A stretch of 64,000 nucleotides of DNA from Takakia lepidozioides. Its lineage: Eukaryota; Streptophyta; Takakiopsida; Takakiales; Takakiaceae. The notes under the pieces were generated by a model. The model had not been told where the DNA came from, searched no databases, and saw only the letters and a program-made list of their open reading frames with translations. The stretch is taken from contig CM060732.1 of the NCBI GenBank assembly GCA_030704615.1, positions 59,687,053-59,751,052 of the forward strand, written 5' to 3'. Made by a program: the position numbers and the translations under genes. Positions within the stretch are counted from its first letter, which is position 1, and every line of letters begins with the position of its first letter. Of the stretch, positions 10,991-20,559 are shown one piece after another.

Positions 10991-11034
10991 TGACATGACA
11001 TGAATATCTTCCCTCTCTCGCTCTGTCACCCCCC

Positions 11035-12530
11035 ACCACCATTTTTTTTTTTTTTTCATTTTTTTTTTTTTTCATCTTCTTCTGTCATTCTATCCCTCTC
11101 TGCCTCTCTCCCTCTCTCTCCCTCTTTTCCCTCATCTCTCCCTCTGTCCCATGAAGATGTGGAGAGAGAGGGACTGTTGAGGGGGAAAAAAAAAAAAAAA
11201 AAAATGAAGGGGGGGGGGGGAGAGTGACTGAGCAGCTGCTGCTGCTCAGTCACTCCCCCACCGCCCCACCTTTTGTTTTTCTTTTTTTCCCCTCGACAGT
11301 CCCTCTCTCCTTCTCTCCCTCTCTCCATCTCTCTCCTTTTTTTCCCTCATCTCTCCCTCTGTCCCATGAAGATGTGGAGAGAGAGGGAGAGAGGGAGAAA
11401 GAGGGAGTGAGGAGGGAAAAAAAAACTAAAAAAGAAGGTGGGGGGGGAGTGACTGAGCAGCACCAGCATCTGAGCAGCAGCTGCTCAGTCACTCCCCCCC
11501 CCACATTTTTTTTTTTTTTTTTCCTCATTTCTCCGTCTCTCTCCTCCATCTGTCCATGCCCCTCTGCTGCTCACAAAAGAAAAAAAAACCAGAGAGCTGC
11601 TCAGTCACCCCCCCCCTACTTTTTTATTTTATTTTCTTGGCCCCCTCTATCCCTCTCCCTCCCTCTCTCCCGTCTGTCCCTGTCCCTCTCTCTCCCTCGT
11701 TCTCCCTCTCTCTCCTTCTCCTTTGTGCAGGTCCCAAAAAAAAAAAAAAAATCTCTCCCACTCTTTCTCTCTCTCCGTCTCTCTCCATGAAATTGAAACT
11801 GAAAAACACTTCTTCTATTGTCCTAAATACTATGAGATCCGTGGGGATTCCACTGTCTACTCCGTGGAACCCAAACTCTCACTGAAATCTCTCACTATGC
11901 AGATAAAAAATGCATGGCTGCTTACCTGCAGTTGGGCGTCTCACGCAGCAACTCCTTCACGCTGGCGTTCTGCTAGCGCTCCACCACCAGGTCGCGTGGG
12001 CACACTCCCTCGCTCAAACAACAAAAAAGGGAGAAGAAGGAGAGAGAGAGCGAGGGAGAGAATGAGGGAGAGAGATAAGGGCAAGAGGGAGAGTGAGGGC
12101 AGCTCCCTCACGCGGCAGCTCCTTCACGCTGGCGGTCCCTCCCGCGGCGCTGGCATTCGGCTGGCGCTCCACCAGCAGGTCACGGGGGCGCGCTCCCAGC
12201 TCGCTCAAACACCAACAAAAAACAAAATGACATAGAAGAGGGAGAGAGAGAGTGAGGGAGAGGGATTAGGGCGAGAGGGAGAGTGAGAGAGAGGGCGCAC
12301 ACGGGTTTGAACACTGTGGCGCGTTAGTGTTGCGTCACCGCCGTCGGAAAACGCTCCGCGCGCGGGGGTACTTACGCCCGGGAGAGCTCGAGAGCCAAAA
12401 AAAACAAAGTAGGGATGGAGGGAGGGGAGGGAGGAAGAGTGAGAGGAGGAGGGTGAGGGAGAGAGAGATCAGATTGAGAGATTGAGAGGGGGAGTGAGAG
12501 GCGGTCAGTGCAGCCGCGGCGTGCCAGTGT
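11035..12530. repeat. CT/GA microsatellite-rich, nested palindromic repeat
   Basis: Long CTCTCTCC and GAGAGAGGGA tracts, poly-T, poly-A, poly-C and poly-G runs alternate. A unit containing CCATGAAGATGTGGAGAG recurs at about 11147 and 11364. Hairpins with arms GTGACTGAGCAGC and GCTGCTCAGTCAC lie at 11223–11254 and 11448–11490, each flanked by G and C runs. A second unit (CTCCTTCACGCTGGCG…GCTCCACCA, CACG/GCGCGCTCCC) recurs near 11950–12010 and 12110–12210. The long open frames here are artefacts of low complexity. Confidence 0.75.
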
Positions 12531-12599
12531 GGCGACCCCACCAGAAAACCTCGGCGGCGATCAGGGGCTTATGTGATGGTGCCCGGAGGCACTTACACT

Positions 12600-12870
12600 C
12601 CCAATCCTTGGAAAAACTTGAAAAAAAAAACCCTACAAACGTAAAGCCATATGTCCCCACCCCACCAAAAAACAAAACCCTAAAAACAAAACTATATTGC
12701 AGCTAATCCTAAACTAACTATATTATAACTAACCTAAACTAAACTATGAAACTAAACCCTAAACTAAACTATGTAACCCTTGAAACCCTAAGGGCCAAAG
12801 ACCCAAAAACCCAAATGATCCTTGCAAAACCCCATAACCCAAAAAACCAAAAAAAAAAAAAAAAAAAAAA
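12600..12870. repeat. A-rich DNA with scattered AAACCCTAA words
   Basis: Isolated AAACCCTAA and CCTAAACTAAAC words resemble the plant telomere unit but do not form an array. A poly-A tract lies at 12842–12870. This looks like simple-sequence drift, not a telomere. Confidence 0.5.
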
Positions 12871-12884
12871 TGAGAGGCCTCTTC

Positions 12885-13065
12885 AACTCACATGTGCGCC
12901 AGATCTGCGACTGCCGTGCGACGTCCCCCTGAGGCAGCGACGCTCGTGCGATTCCCCAACGTCGCAGCGAATCCTCCTCCTACCAAGGTGGCCGCCCTTC
13001 TCTCCCCTTCTCTCTCCCCTGGGGATATCATCAAAGCTGGAATTGTACCAAATGTTCTGCAAGTT
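12885..13065 (+). pseudogene. GCGACG block and short PPR remnant
   Basis: 12890–12990 repeats the GCGACG/CGTCGC words of the CACTA subterminal blocks. At 13020–13060 the plus strand reads GDIIKAGIVPNV, the same PPR segment as at 2255. At about 13060 it jumps into the intron that precedes OSB exon A. It is a second independent PPR-to-OSB joint. Confidence 0.65.
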
Positions 13066-13736
13066 ACCTCGTTGGTGGATCTATGGTGGTGTTGGAGTGA
13101 TTTTGACATGTTACTGCCAATGTGGTCGACAGGAAAGTATCCAAAAACAGATAATAGAGATGTGGAGAAGCTTTAGAATGAATACGTTTCCGACCCTCAG
13201 TCAATGGTGGAACAATCTAGGCAAAAAGGTGAATGCCTATTGGAAGCAGACACAAGTAAAAACTAGTGCGATAAGTAGGGTTGGGGTGTTTGCTGGAACA
13301 ATTCTAGGGTGTTATTGTCAACTGCTAGCATCAAGGCAAGGATGTATGCATGATTTGTGCAGAGGCATGGATAGCTGAAGGAGCAGGGAGCAATGTGGGT
13401 CCAGATTCATCCAAGAGGGCCGGATTTCAAGCTCCATATCGCCTACAATTCCCTATGGAAGTAGCACACACCTCGCACACACAAGAGGTCCTCTTGGGTG
13501 CATGGTCAGTCAAATCCTCCATGGGTCATGACACAAGGTCGAGGACAATGTGGTGAGGGCACCTTCTTCTTTGACCTATTTCAGCCTATTTTGCCCTCTC
13601 ATCAGACTCAGCCTTGAATTTGCATATTGAATGCTGTAAGTTGGCTCGTTGGGTGGATATGGGGTGGTTTGGAGTGACTTTGACAAGTTACTGATGATGT
13701 GGCAGCAGGAAAGTACCCAAAAATAGATAACAAGAT
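13066..13736 (+). pseudogene. OSB-like PDF exon pair with a second, truncated exon A
   Basis: Exon A 13133–13228 (YPKT…FRMNTF region), A–B intron 13229–13404 and exon B 13405–13557 are followed by another intron and exon A from 13709. Exon B changes at about 13475 into the variant end seen at 58.5 kb, with PPWVMTQ-like residues in shifted frame. The second exon A stops at 13736, where CACTAGTAC begins. Frame defects include a lost base in exon A near LSQWW and a GGC|TAG change in NRGKK. Confidence 0.7.
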
Positions 13737-14200
13737 CACTAGTACAGATTAACGTTTTTATGACTATGGATATCATTTGCATTTGCAGTGATAAATGCTT
13801 CTATGACTACCTCACTCTGCAGTGATAAACACGAAGTCAGTTCTACCATGACTACGGAGTGATAAGTGCGAAGTCATGGTCGTCACTGAGGACGTGGCGT
13901 GGGATAGTGATGCAGGGTTTGGTGATGTAGTCATAACAAATATGACTACACGACTGAAAGTTATGACAGAGGTTACAACTACATCACTACAACATTGCGC
14001 CTACATGGAGAGGCCTCTGCGTGACATGTGGGATCCTGGGGATTTGACATGTGTAATCATCGTCTGATGGTACAATGGAGTAGTCATATCTTCATGACTA
14101 CACGACTATGGGTATGACTATATCACTACAACATACAACACTACTGATGTCACGTGGTCTTGTTGGAGCAGTTGTGACTGACACGTGTTGATCATGTAGA
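13737..14200. mobile_element. CACTA-type left end with subterminal ATGACTA repeats
   Basis: CACTAGTACAGATTAACG begins at 13737 inside an OSB-like exon. The next 450 bp contain many ATGACTAC and GTAGTCAT words in both orientations with CACTACAAC words, a pattern like CACTA subterminal repeats. Transposase exons follow on the same strand from 14806. The matching right end with a 3-bp target duplication was not found. Confidence 0.55.
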
Positions 14201-14800
14201 TTTTACAATTTATTAAATGTTATTTAATTTTAGATGTATTATTTAATTTTAGATGACTAATTTAGATATTAAACTATATAAAATTTAATAAACCATGCGG
14301 TGGAGCTCTCATAAGCACAACAATTGGCAAAGAGGAAAGACCATCTATACCAAGACACAACCCCTCTGCAGAGAAATAGAACATGCATTAATCTTCCAAT
14401 GACCAAAGAATCGACCCCCAACCCTGCTGGCAATTGCAAAGAGTGGCAAAGAAAGATTCTACCACCAACCCTATTGCATAGACTGGCAGAAGCAACAATA
14501 TGATACAATATGAAAGACACAACTACAATCAAACATGCCATCCATAGAAACACCACAACACAACCTCAGAGGACATTGCACCTTCGAACGATATTGGATG
14601 TTAATACATCAGACCCTGACATGGTGTTTGAACCAGTCTACCTATATATATTCCCAAAATATACTTCATTCTTCAAGCACGATGTTGCTAAGCACTACCG
14701 CAACAAGAAATTGACCATCTATCCATGCAGGTTTCTTGTAGGTATCCTTCATTCATTATGAAGTATAATTAGCATGGTGGAGCATTGAAACAATTAATGG
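14201..14800. other. Unassigned AT-rich segment
   Basis: Short plus-strand open frames (for example KHDVAKHYRNKKLTIYPCRF near 14690) have no known family. They lie between the CACTA end and the transposase exons and may be further transposon sequence. Confidence 0.3.
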
Positions 14801-14805
14801 TGTGA

Positions 14806-15815
14806 ATGTCTCATAGGGAAAAAAAACAAGTGAAAGACATGGACACGTACTTGCGACCTCTAATTGATGAACTGAAGGAGTTATGGAGGGGGGTCCCGGC
14901 AATGGATGCTTCACTTGACCCTATGGCCGGACAGTCTTTTCAGATGAGAGACATCTTGCTTTGGACAATGCATGATTATCCAGGTATATTATGTTCCCCA
15001 TGAGAAACCCGCGTACATTTACTTGTCAAGGGATATTGATGAGGATTGGGATTGATTGAAGTAGCGGCGACAGTCTTCTGCACCGTAGTGGGGTAGATGC
15101 ACATGGGAACTTTTTGTCTTTCCTAATGTGGCGGAATGTCTACAGGACTTATTGTTTGCTCGGGGTTGAGCACTAAAGGGTACCACGCATGCCTGCATTG
15201 TGGCGATGAACTTGATGCACAAAGCTCCAGCAATCTTCGCAAGATGGTGTATCCCAACTACCGCAAGTTTCTTCCTATGAGCCATCATTGGAGAAGAAGA
15301 GACAAACACTTGTTTGATGGCAAAATGGAGTTATGTCCCCCACTTGTGACACCATCCGGGCACTTTTGGGAAGACCGATGGAAGGAGGCCCATCCGGAGG
15401 GGTCCGGTGAAGTGGAGGTGCCCGGCATGAAGGGGCTTTAAATCTTCCACGAGTTGCCATATTGGGCGGTACATATTCCACAAAAACACCATCAATATTG
15501 CTATGCATGCATGTGATATTGCATGTTTTGTATGATTTCCATTGTCACTTTCACGACAAAATAGGCGTGTAAGAATTTGTGGGTGGGGATATGTGTAGGA
15601 CCTGAAGATTCGTCATCTTCTAGATCCCATGCATATTGAGAAGAATGTTTGCTCGTCCTTTTTTCGTGTTCTTCATGGCACGCCGACAAAGAAGGGAGTG
15701 GCTGCGAAAGGATATTCTCTCGGTGTTAGAAAGGAACTTGAGGAGCAGGGTCGCATGCCCCATCTATGGGTCGAAGAAAATGGTGTGGACCCAAAGGGTG
15801 TTGTACGGTGGAAGT
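14806..15815 (+). pseudogene. CACTA TNP2 transposase, central exons, truncated
   Basis: Three exon-like blocks fit the TNP2 core. 14830–14981: DTYLRPLIDELKELWRGV and FQMRDILLWTMHDYPG, ending at a CCAG|GTATAT donor. 15145–15460: GLSTKGYHACLHCGDE and PNYRKFLPMSHHWRR, with a Cys-x2-Cys, then FHELPYW-like residues. From 15601: LKIRHLLDPMHIEKNVCSS, then RKELEEQGRMPHLW. The order matches the plant CACTA transposase catalytic region, which contains Asp residues such as that in LLDPMHIEKN. At about 15816 the coding sequence ends abruptly at an OSB-like intron. The frame is open within each block. Confidence 0.85.
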
Positions 15816-16045
15816 ATAGAGTAGCGTATGCCATTGAGCATAGGAACTAGTGTGATAAGTTGAGTTGGGTGTTTCCTAGAAAAAATCTAGGCTATCATTG
15901 TCAGCTGCTAGCAGCAAGGCAAAGATGTATGCATGATTTTGTGTAGAAGCATGGATAGCTGAAGGAGCAGGGATAGAGTGTAGGTCCAAATTCATCCAAG
16001 AGGGCCGGATTTCAAGCTCCAGATTACCTATGATTGCCTGCACAC
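15816..16045 (+). pseudogene. OSB-like repeat inserted between two transposase halves
   Basis: Intron sequence TAGCGTATGCCATTGAGCATA through GCATGGATAGCTGAAGG is followed by exon B remnants (AGAGGGCCGGATTTCAAG) to about 16045. The acceptor is AA instead of AG. The left neighbour is plus-strand TNP2 and the right neighbour minus-strand TNP2, so it lies at a rearrangement joint. Confidence 0.75.
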
Positions 16046-17098
16046 GGTACAATGGCAGCCAACATGATATGGCATTTTTTTTATTGAAAGATACGGAGGG
16101 ATGTTGTAATTCACCATGGTCACCGGCCAAGTGGAATGACTACATGACTAGACAGAGAATGGGTTGACCCCATCCGAGGAGAAGCCGAGGCGGACATGTC
16201 GTGGGTCCTCCAAGAGAAAAAGCCACATCTCTTCAGTATGCCTCCATGCTTGTGAATCTTGTGGCCCGCACACCTTTCCCGGGGGGCTCTGAGGCGTACC
16301 ATCTCATCAGTTCTGCCAATGAGGGGCTTCGGTAGTGTGCCTGCAGTCGCGGGATGATTGGAAAGTAGTGCATTTTCTGGCACCATCCCCATGTTGGCCC
16401 CATATCATAATCAGTGTCATTCATATCTCTAAGTAAAACCTTACGTCTTGTAGCGGTTGCAAAAAGGTAGAATGCAATATACAAGTGTATTTGTGGCGCG
16501 GGTATACCTTGCGCGGGGCTTTCTTCCCTTGAACATCATGCCGATATCGGTCTTTGTTGCATTTTGGACACTTGGTGAGTTTCACATCCTCTCCGTAGTA
16601 TAGGGTTTTATCACATGGACATGCATGAAAAATCTTATAGCCCATCCCCACAGCATCCAAGGCTGCTCTTGCCTCTTTTCTTGATCGTGGCATTCTCAGC
16701 TTCAAATGTGGGGCAAGGATGTAGTCCGCAATAGTCCGCATTATGGCGGACATACCCACATTGCTTATGCCAAACCGGATTTGCAAATTCAGTAACAACA
16801 AGATGGTTGAAAGTCTACTCACTTTGGCCCCTTTGCATAAGGGATTTTTGGCTTCTTTTTCCATGTCATTCAAAGAGTCTGTGTCCTCATCTACCATCTG
16901 ATGCATTAAGAGGTCCTCCATTGCTGCCACATCCTCATGCATAATTCCATTGTCATTGTTGTCCTCATCATCGGAGACCGCCATTTCAGACGGGGTTGGG
17001 TCCCTTTGATACGCACCCCCCTCCAAAGGAACAAAATCCCGGTTCATGACAAAATCATGAACTTCATGAATTAACGTCGTGGGGTTGTGGCCGACATC
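16046..17098 (-). pseudogene. CACTA TNP2 transposase, N-terminal exons
   Basis: From an acceptor (CATCTTAG at 17099) the minus strand reads DVGHNPTTLIHEVHDFVMNRD, an acidic stretch, then CKGAKVSRLSTILLLLNLQI, GMGYKIFHACPCDKTLYY, KCPKCNKDRYRHD and KKAPRKV with a donor near 16507. A second exon reads KMHYFPIIPRLQAHYRSPSL and ELMRWYASEP, then in other frames DPRHVRLGFSSDGVNPF and STWPVTMVNYNIPPYLSIKK. These are successive landmarks of the TNP2 N-terminal half, including the Cys-x2-Cys zinc-binding pair. The second exon is frameshifted and carries stops, and it is cut by the OSB-like repeat at 16045. Confidence 0.85.
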
Positions 17099-17286
17099 CT
17101 AAGATGTAAAAAACAACCATGTCATTATCAGTTTCCATACATGACGTTGTTCATTATCATACAAGATAAAACCCAAAGTACACATTATACACACGAGGGG
17201 AATACAAACATTGCTTCACCACATGAAGGAGACACTATATAATTCAAAATACCCAAATTCACATATAACGTCCACCCAAACTCCGC

Positions 17287-18412
17287 GTGTTTATCGACGT
17301 GTCACGCTTGAGGATTTGTTGCCGGCTGTGCCATAACCACCCGCTGAGCAAGAGACAGCACGTTCGCCTCGTCTACGAGTTAGGCGGCATCGCCATGTCC
17401 GCACAACTTTGCCCCCATTGGCCACCACCCCAAGGTCGTAGGCCGCCAAGTCCAGAGGCACGAGCCCTGGGGAGACCCCGCCGGGACTGCCTCCCCAAGA
17501 TTGAGTGTTGGTGCAGTTGGTATTGGGCATGACTACCGGTTGGGAAGACCACACCGATGATGCGGCGACCCCATGTTGTGCAAAAACATTACGCCAAGTA
17601 CGAGATTGCTGATGCAACAAAGGTAAGTCGTCCATATATCTTCTCACATACTCCTCAATTAATAGTACTATATCTAATGAAACCTCGTGTTTGTGAATTG
17701 AGTATTGATGCATTTCATATCATGCATCTTGCAGCCCCATCTTGATGTCCAAGCTTGCAATTTTTTTGCTGAAGAGGCATACCGATGCGGGTTTCTTCCT
17801 TCTTACGAGCCCCACCCCGTTCCGGATGTGAACATTTTTTTCTCGCAACATGACGTAGATGCAGTTTGTGAGGTATCGGGGTACGATGTGTGTTTTTCTA
17901 CTTTTGGGCACCGGGCTAGGCGCTTGTCACCTACGCACACACATTCGTCATCCTCGACATCGGCACCCCCATCATCACCATCATCCGCATCGTCCGTTCC
18001 TCCTATTGTAGATGATCTTTCCTCATCACCATTGCCATCCGAGGTCCCTCATACCGACCGGCTACATGTCCCTTCCCCTCCATTGCCGAGATCACAGCCG
18101 CCACCGAGTCCGAGTTCGACATCCTTGACATCGGAACCCCCATCATCACCATCATCCGCATCGTCCGTTCCTCCTATTGTACATGTTCTTTCCTCATCAC
18201 CATCGCCATCCCGGTCATCTCGGCCAGTACTACCTCCACGCGAGATCCCTCATACCAACCTGCGTGTCCCTTCCCCTCCATTGCCGAGATCACAGCCGCC
18301 ACCGAGTCCATATCCGGGTCCTCCGGCAGAACCCGGATGGATCCCACCACCTTTGGGGACTGTTGTATGCTTGGGACCGATGGATCACACTCCGGAGAAG
18401 GGCCCCGAGTGA
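17287..18412 (+). other. Ser/Pro-rich composite reading frame
   Basis: The frame from about 17705 reads a non-repetitive start (FFAEEAYRCGFLPSYEPHPV) and then Ser/Pro-rich sequence in which a block of about 180 bp (17930–18085) is repeated at 18115–18305. Both copies carry SSPSSASSVPPIV and VPSPPLPRSQPPPSP. It resembles low-complexity linkers. Neighbouring transposase sequence suggests it may be transposon cargo. I do not recognise the start. Confidence 0.35.
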
Positions 18413-18499
18413 TGGACGGGCGCCGTCCCTTAGGAGAGGTGGACCGAAGTTGTTTCGCACGGTTGGTCCATGCCTTCGCCGGCCTGATGACGGCACCAT

Positions 18500-19063
18500 A
18501 CGTCATCGTGGTGCTAGGGAGCTATTGACGATGGGAGTCCAACCCCATTTCTACCAATGTCTTGTGCTTTGTCCAGTTCCGATTCCCGAGGGTGAGCCCT
18601 TTCTTTTTTGGGGTCGCATGTATTGCGTGAGGCAATGGACCCTAGTATGGGTCGCGGATTTTTTTTGATGGAGGATGTAGTTTTGGGGGGGAAGGAGAGG
18701 ATTATGTGGATTTGTTCCTTTATTTTGGGCCGAGGTACACCCACCGGGAGTGGCAATTATTGCAGACACACAGCCTTGGGTCCTTGATCCATCCTTACAT
18801 CCTTGTTGTGAACGACATGATGTAAGGGCGAGAAATTTGTTGGGCCGCAAGCCCATTTTATTGTGACGGAAACCCCCGATGTGTACGGCAATGTGGCTGG
18901 GCTCATCAACATTCAGTTACCTTACCGCCGGGCCACACCGCCAACGTGTTTTGGGATTGAGTGCCATGACGGGGATAGTAGATTGGACCCTAATATCACC
19001 ACTTTTGTGATAACATGTGCAAGGAGGACTATTACGGCTGGATTGGAGCCAATAAATGAATAA
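18500..19063 (+). pseudogene. Broken gene fragment, weakly SET-domain-like
   Basis: Pieces in two frames read IPEGEPFLFWGRMYC and, after stops, TPDVYGNVAGLINIQLPY, then TTFVITCARRTITAGLEPINE. The order (E/GEPF..WG, then GN.AGLIN, then V.CARRTI.AGLE) resembles the start and end of a SET methyltransferase domain, with the NH-like core degraded. This is a weak pattern match. Stops and frame changes make it non-functional. Confidence 0.3.
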
Positions 19064-19870
19064 CCGCATAGCCACCATCACCCAATTGTCACCCTGCCGT
19101 CGCGCGTCACACAACGGTTGCACGAACGGAAAATAGAAAACCAAAAGGAAAAAACCAATACATATAGTCACCGTCACCGAGAGGTCGCCCGAACTATGAA
19201 AAAAACAATTAAATTTTTTTTTTATAAAAAAAAAACATTAACTATATCGCCCCGGAGTCACCTCGCCGTCGCCGTCGCCCAAACCCCAAAATAAATAATA
19301 AATTAACTAAATTAAAAAAATAAAAAGTATGGCCATTGTTGCCCGATGGTCTCTGCGATCGTATGAACAAAAACAAATTAACTAAATAACCAAAAACACA
19401 TATGGCCACCGTTGCCCCGCGGTCGTCCAACCATTGTCATCGCCCAGCGATACTCTGAATATATTGCTCCGAATATATTTAAAGAAACAAAAAAATTAAA
19501 ATGTCATATTCGCCCCGACGGCCCGCCTTGCATTTGTTCGAACCAAAAAATAAAATAAAAAATGACATATGGCCACCGTTGCCCCGCGTTTGTCCAACCG
19601 TTGCCATCCGAATATATTTAAAGAAACAAAAAAAAAAAAATGTCATATTCGTCCAACGGTCGCCCAGTATTTGTCCGGAAAAAAAAAAAAAAAAAAAAAA
19701 AAACACCCACTGTCGCCGGAGCCGGACTATCACCTAACAGGTCATTTGCGAAAACCAAAGAAAACCCCAAAAAAAAAAATGTCATGTGTACATTACACGT
19801 AGGCCGCCACCTTGACAATGAGATAAGTTTGATCCCGTGAAAGTAAAATAGTAAAAAAATATTACTCCAC
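19064..19870. repeat. A-rich repeats with CACCGTTGCCCCGCG units
   Basis: Units such as CATATGGCCACCGTTGCCCC, TCGTCCAACCRTTGYCATC and CGAATATATTTAAAGAAACA recur about every 130–200 bp, separated by poly-A runs. It is degenerate tandem or subterminal transposon DNA with no gene. Confidence 0.55.
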
Positions 19871-19918
19871 GTAAATCAGTTTAGGACGTGACGCTGACGT
19901 GTTTGCACTACGTCACAT

Positions 19919-20164
19919 CTACAACCTCCACCTCTGATACTGACCCTTGTTGCGAGGACTCGTAGGGCGAGATAGAATGGTGTACTTCATGTTCATATCA
20001 AACTGGTTATAATCATCCAAATTAACAACACGGCCAGTGTACGGCATCTTCCCACTTCCATCAATAGCCCCTAGTATTCCAGCTGTTTTGGATGTGCAAT
20101 CCCACGGCTTGTCACATTTGTCATAGAAGAGCAACACAGTTGGTACTCCTCCAAAAGTCTTCAC
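19919..20164 (-). other. Open reading frame, unassigned
   Basis: The minus strand reads GGVPTVLLFYDKCDKPWDCT through GKMPYTGRVVNLDDYNQFDM to a stop at 19919. It looks protein-like but matches no family I know. Its upstream end runs into a T-rich tract. Confidence 0.25.
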
Positions 20165-20559
20165 AATTTTTTTTTATTTTTTATTTTTTTTGTAATATTT
20201 TTTCATGTTGTTATGTTTGGGGCGCATCTGGTTCTTGGCAGTCTTGCCAGTCCGTTGATAGAACTCCTTCACAAAATCCTGTCAATGACTCTGTCTGAAA
20301 TTCCTTTTTTTTGTATGCACGTACTTGTTAGCCAAATATCCAAAAAATTATCCACCATGATATCGTTCCAAATCAGACTTGGAACTTTAGCAATTGTTGG
20401 AGATGTATTGGACGATGTCATTTTAAACATGCACAATCAAACCATGAACATTTCATAGTGGCTCATCTACCTTAGTACCATTTTTATGCCTCACTTGCTA
20501 CACTAGGTCTAAATTGCACAAAATAAACAAAACATATAGTTTTTTTAGGGTGAATGAAG

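Noticed and set aside
11035-11890. Long open frames in the CT/GA-rich region on both strands
   Set aside because: They consist of Ser/Pro/Leu or Arg/Glu/Lys runs made by simple repeats and homopolymers; no domain or normal codon use.
12660-12800. Interstitial telomere array
   Set aside because: Only isolated AAACCCTAA words are present, with no ordered tandem repeat.
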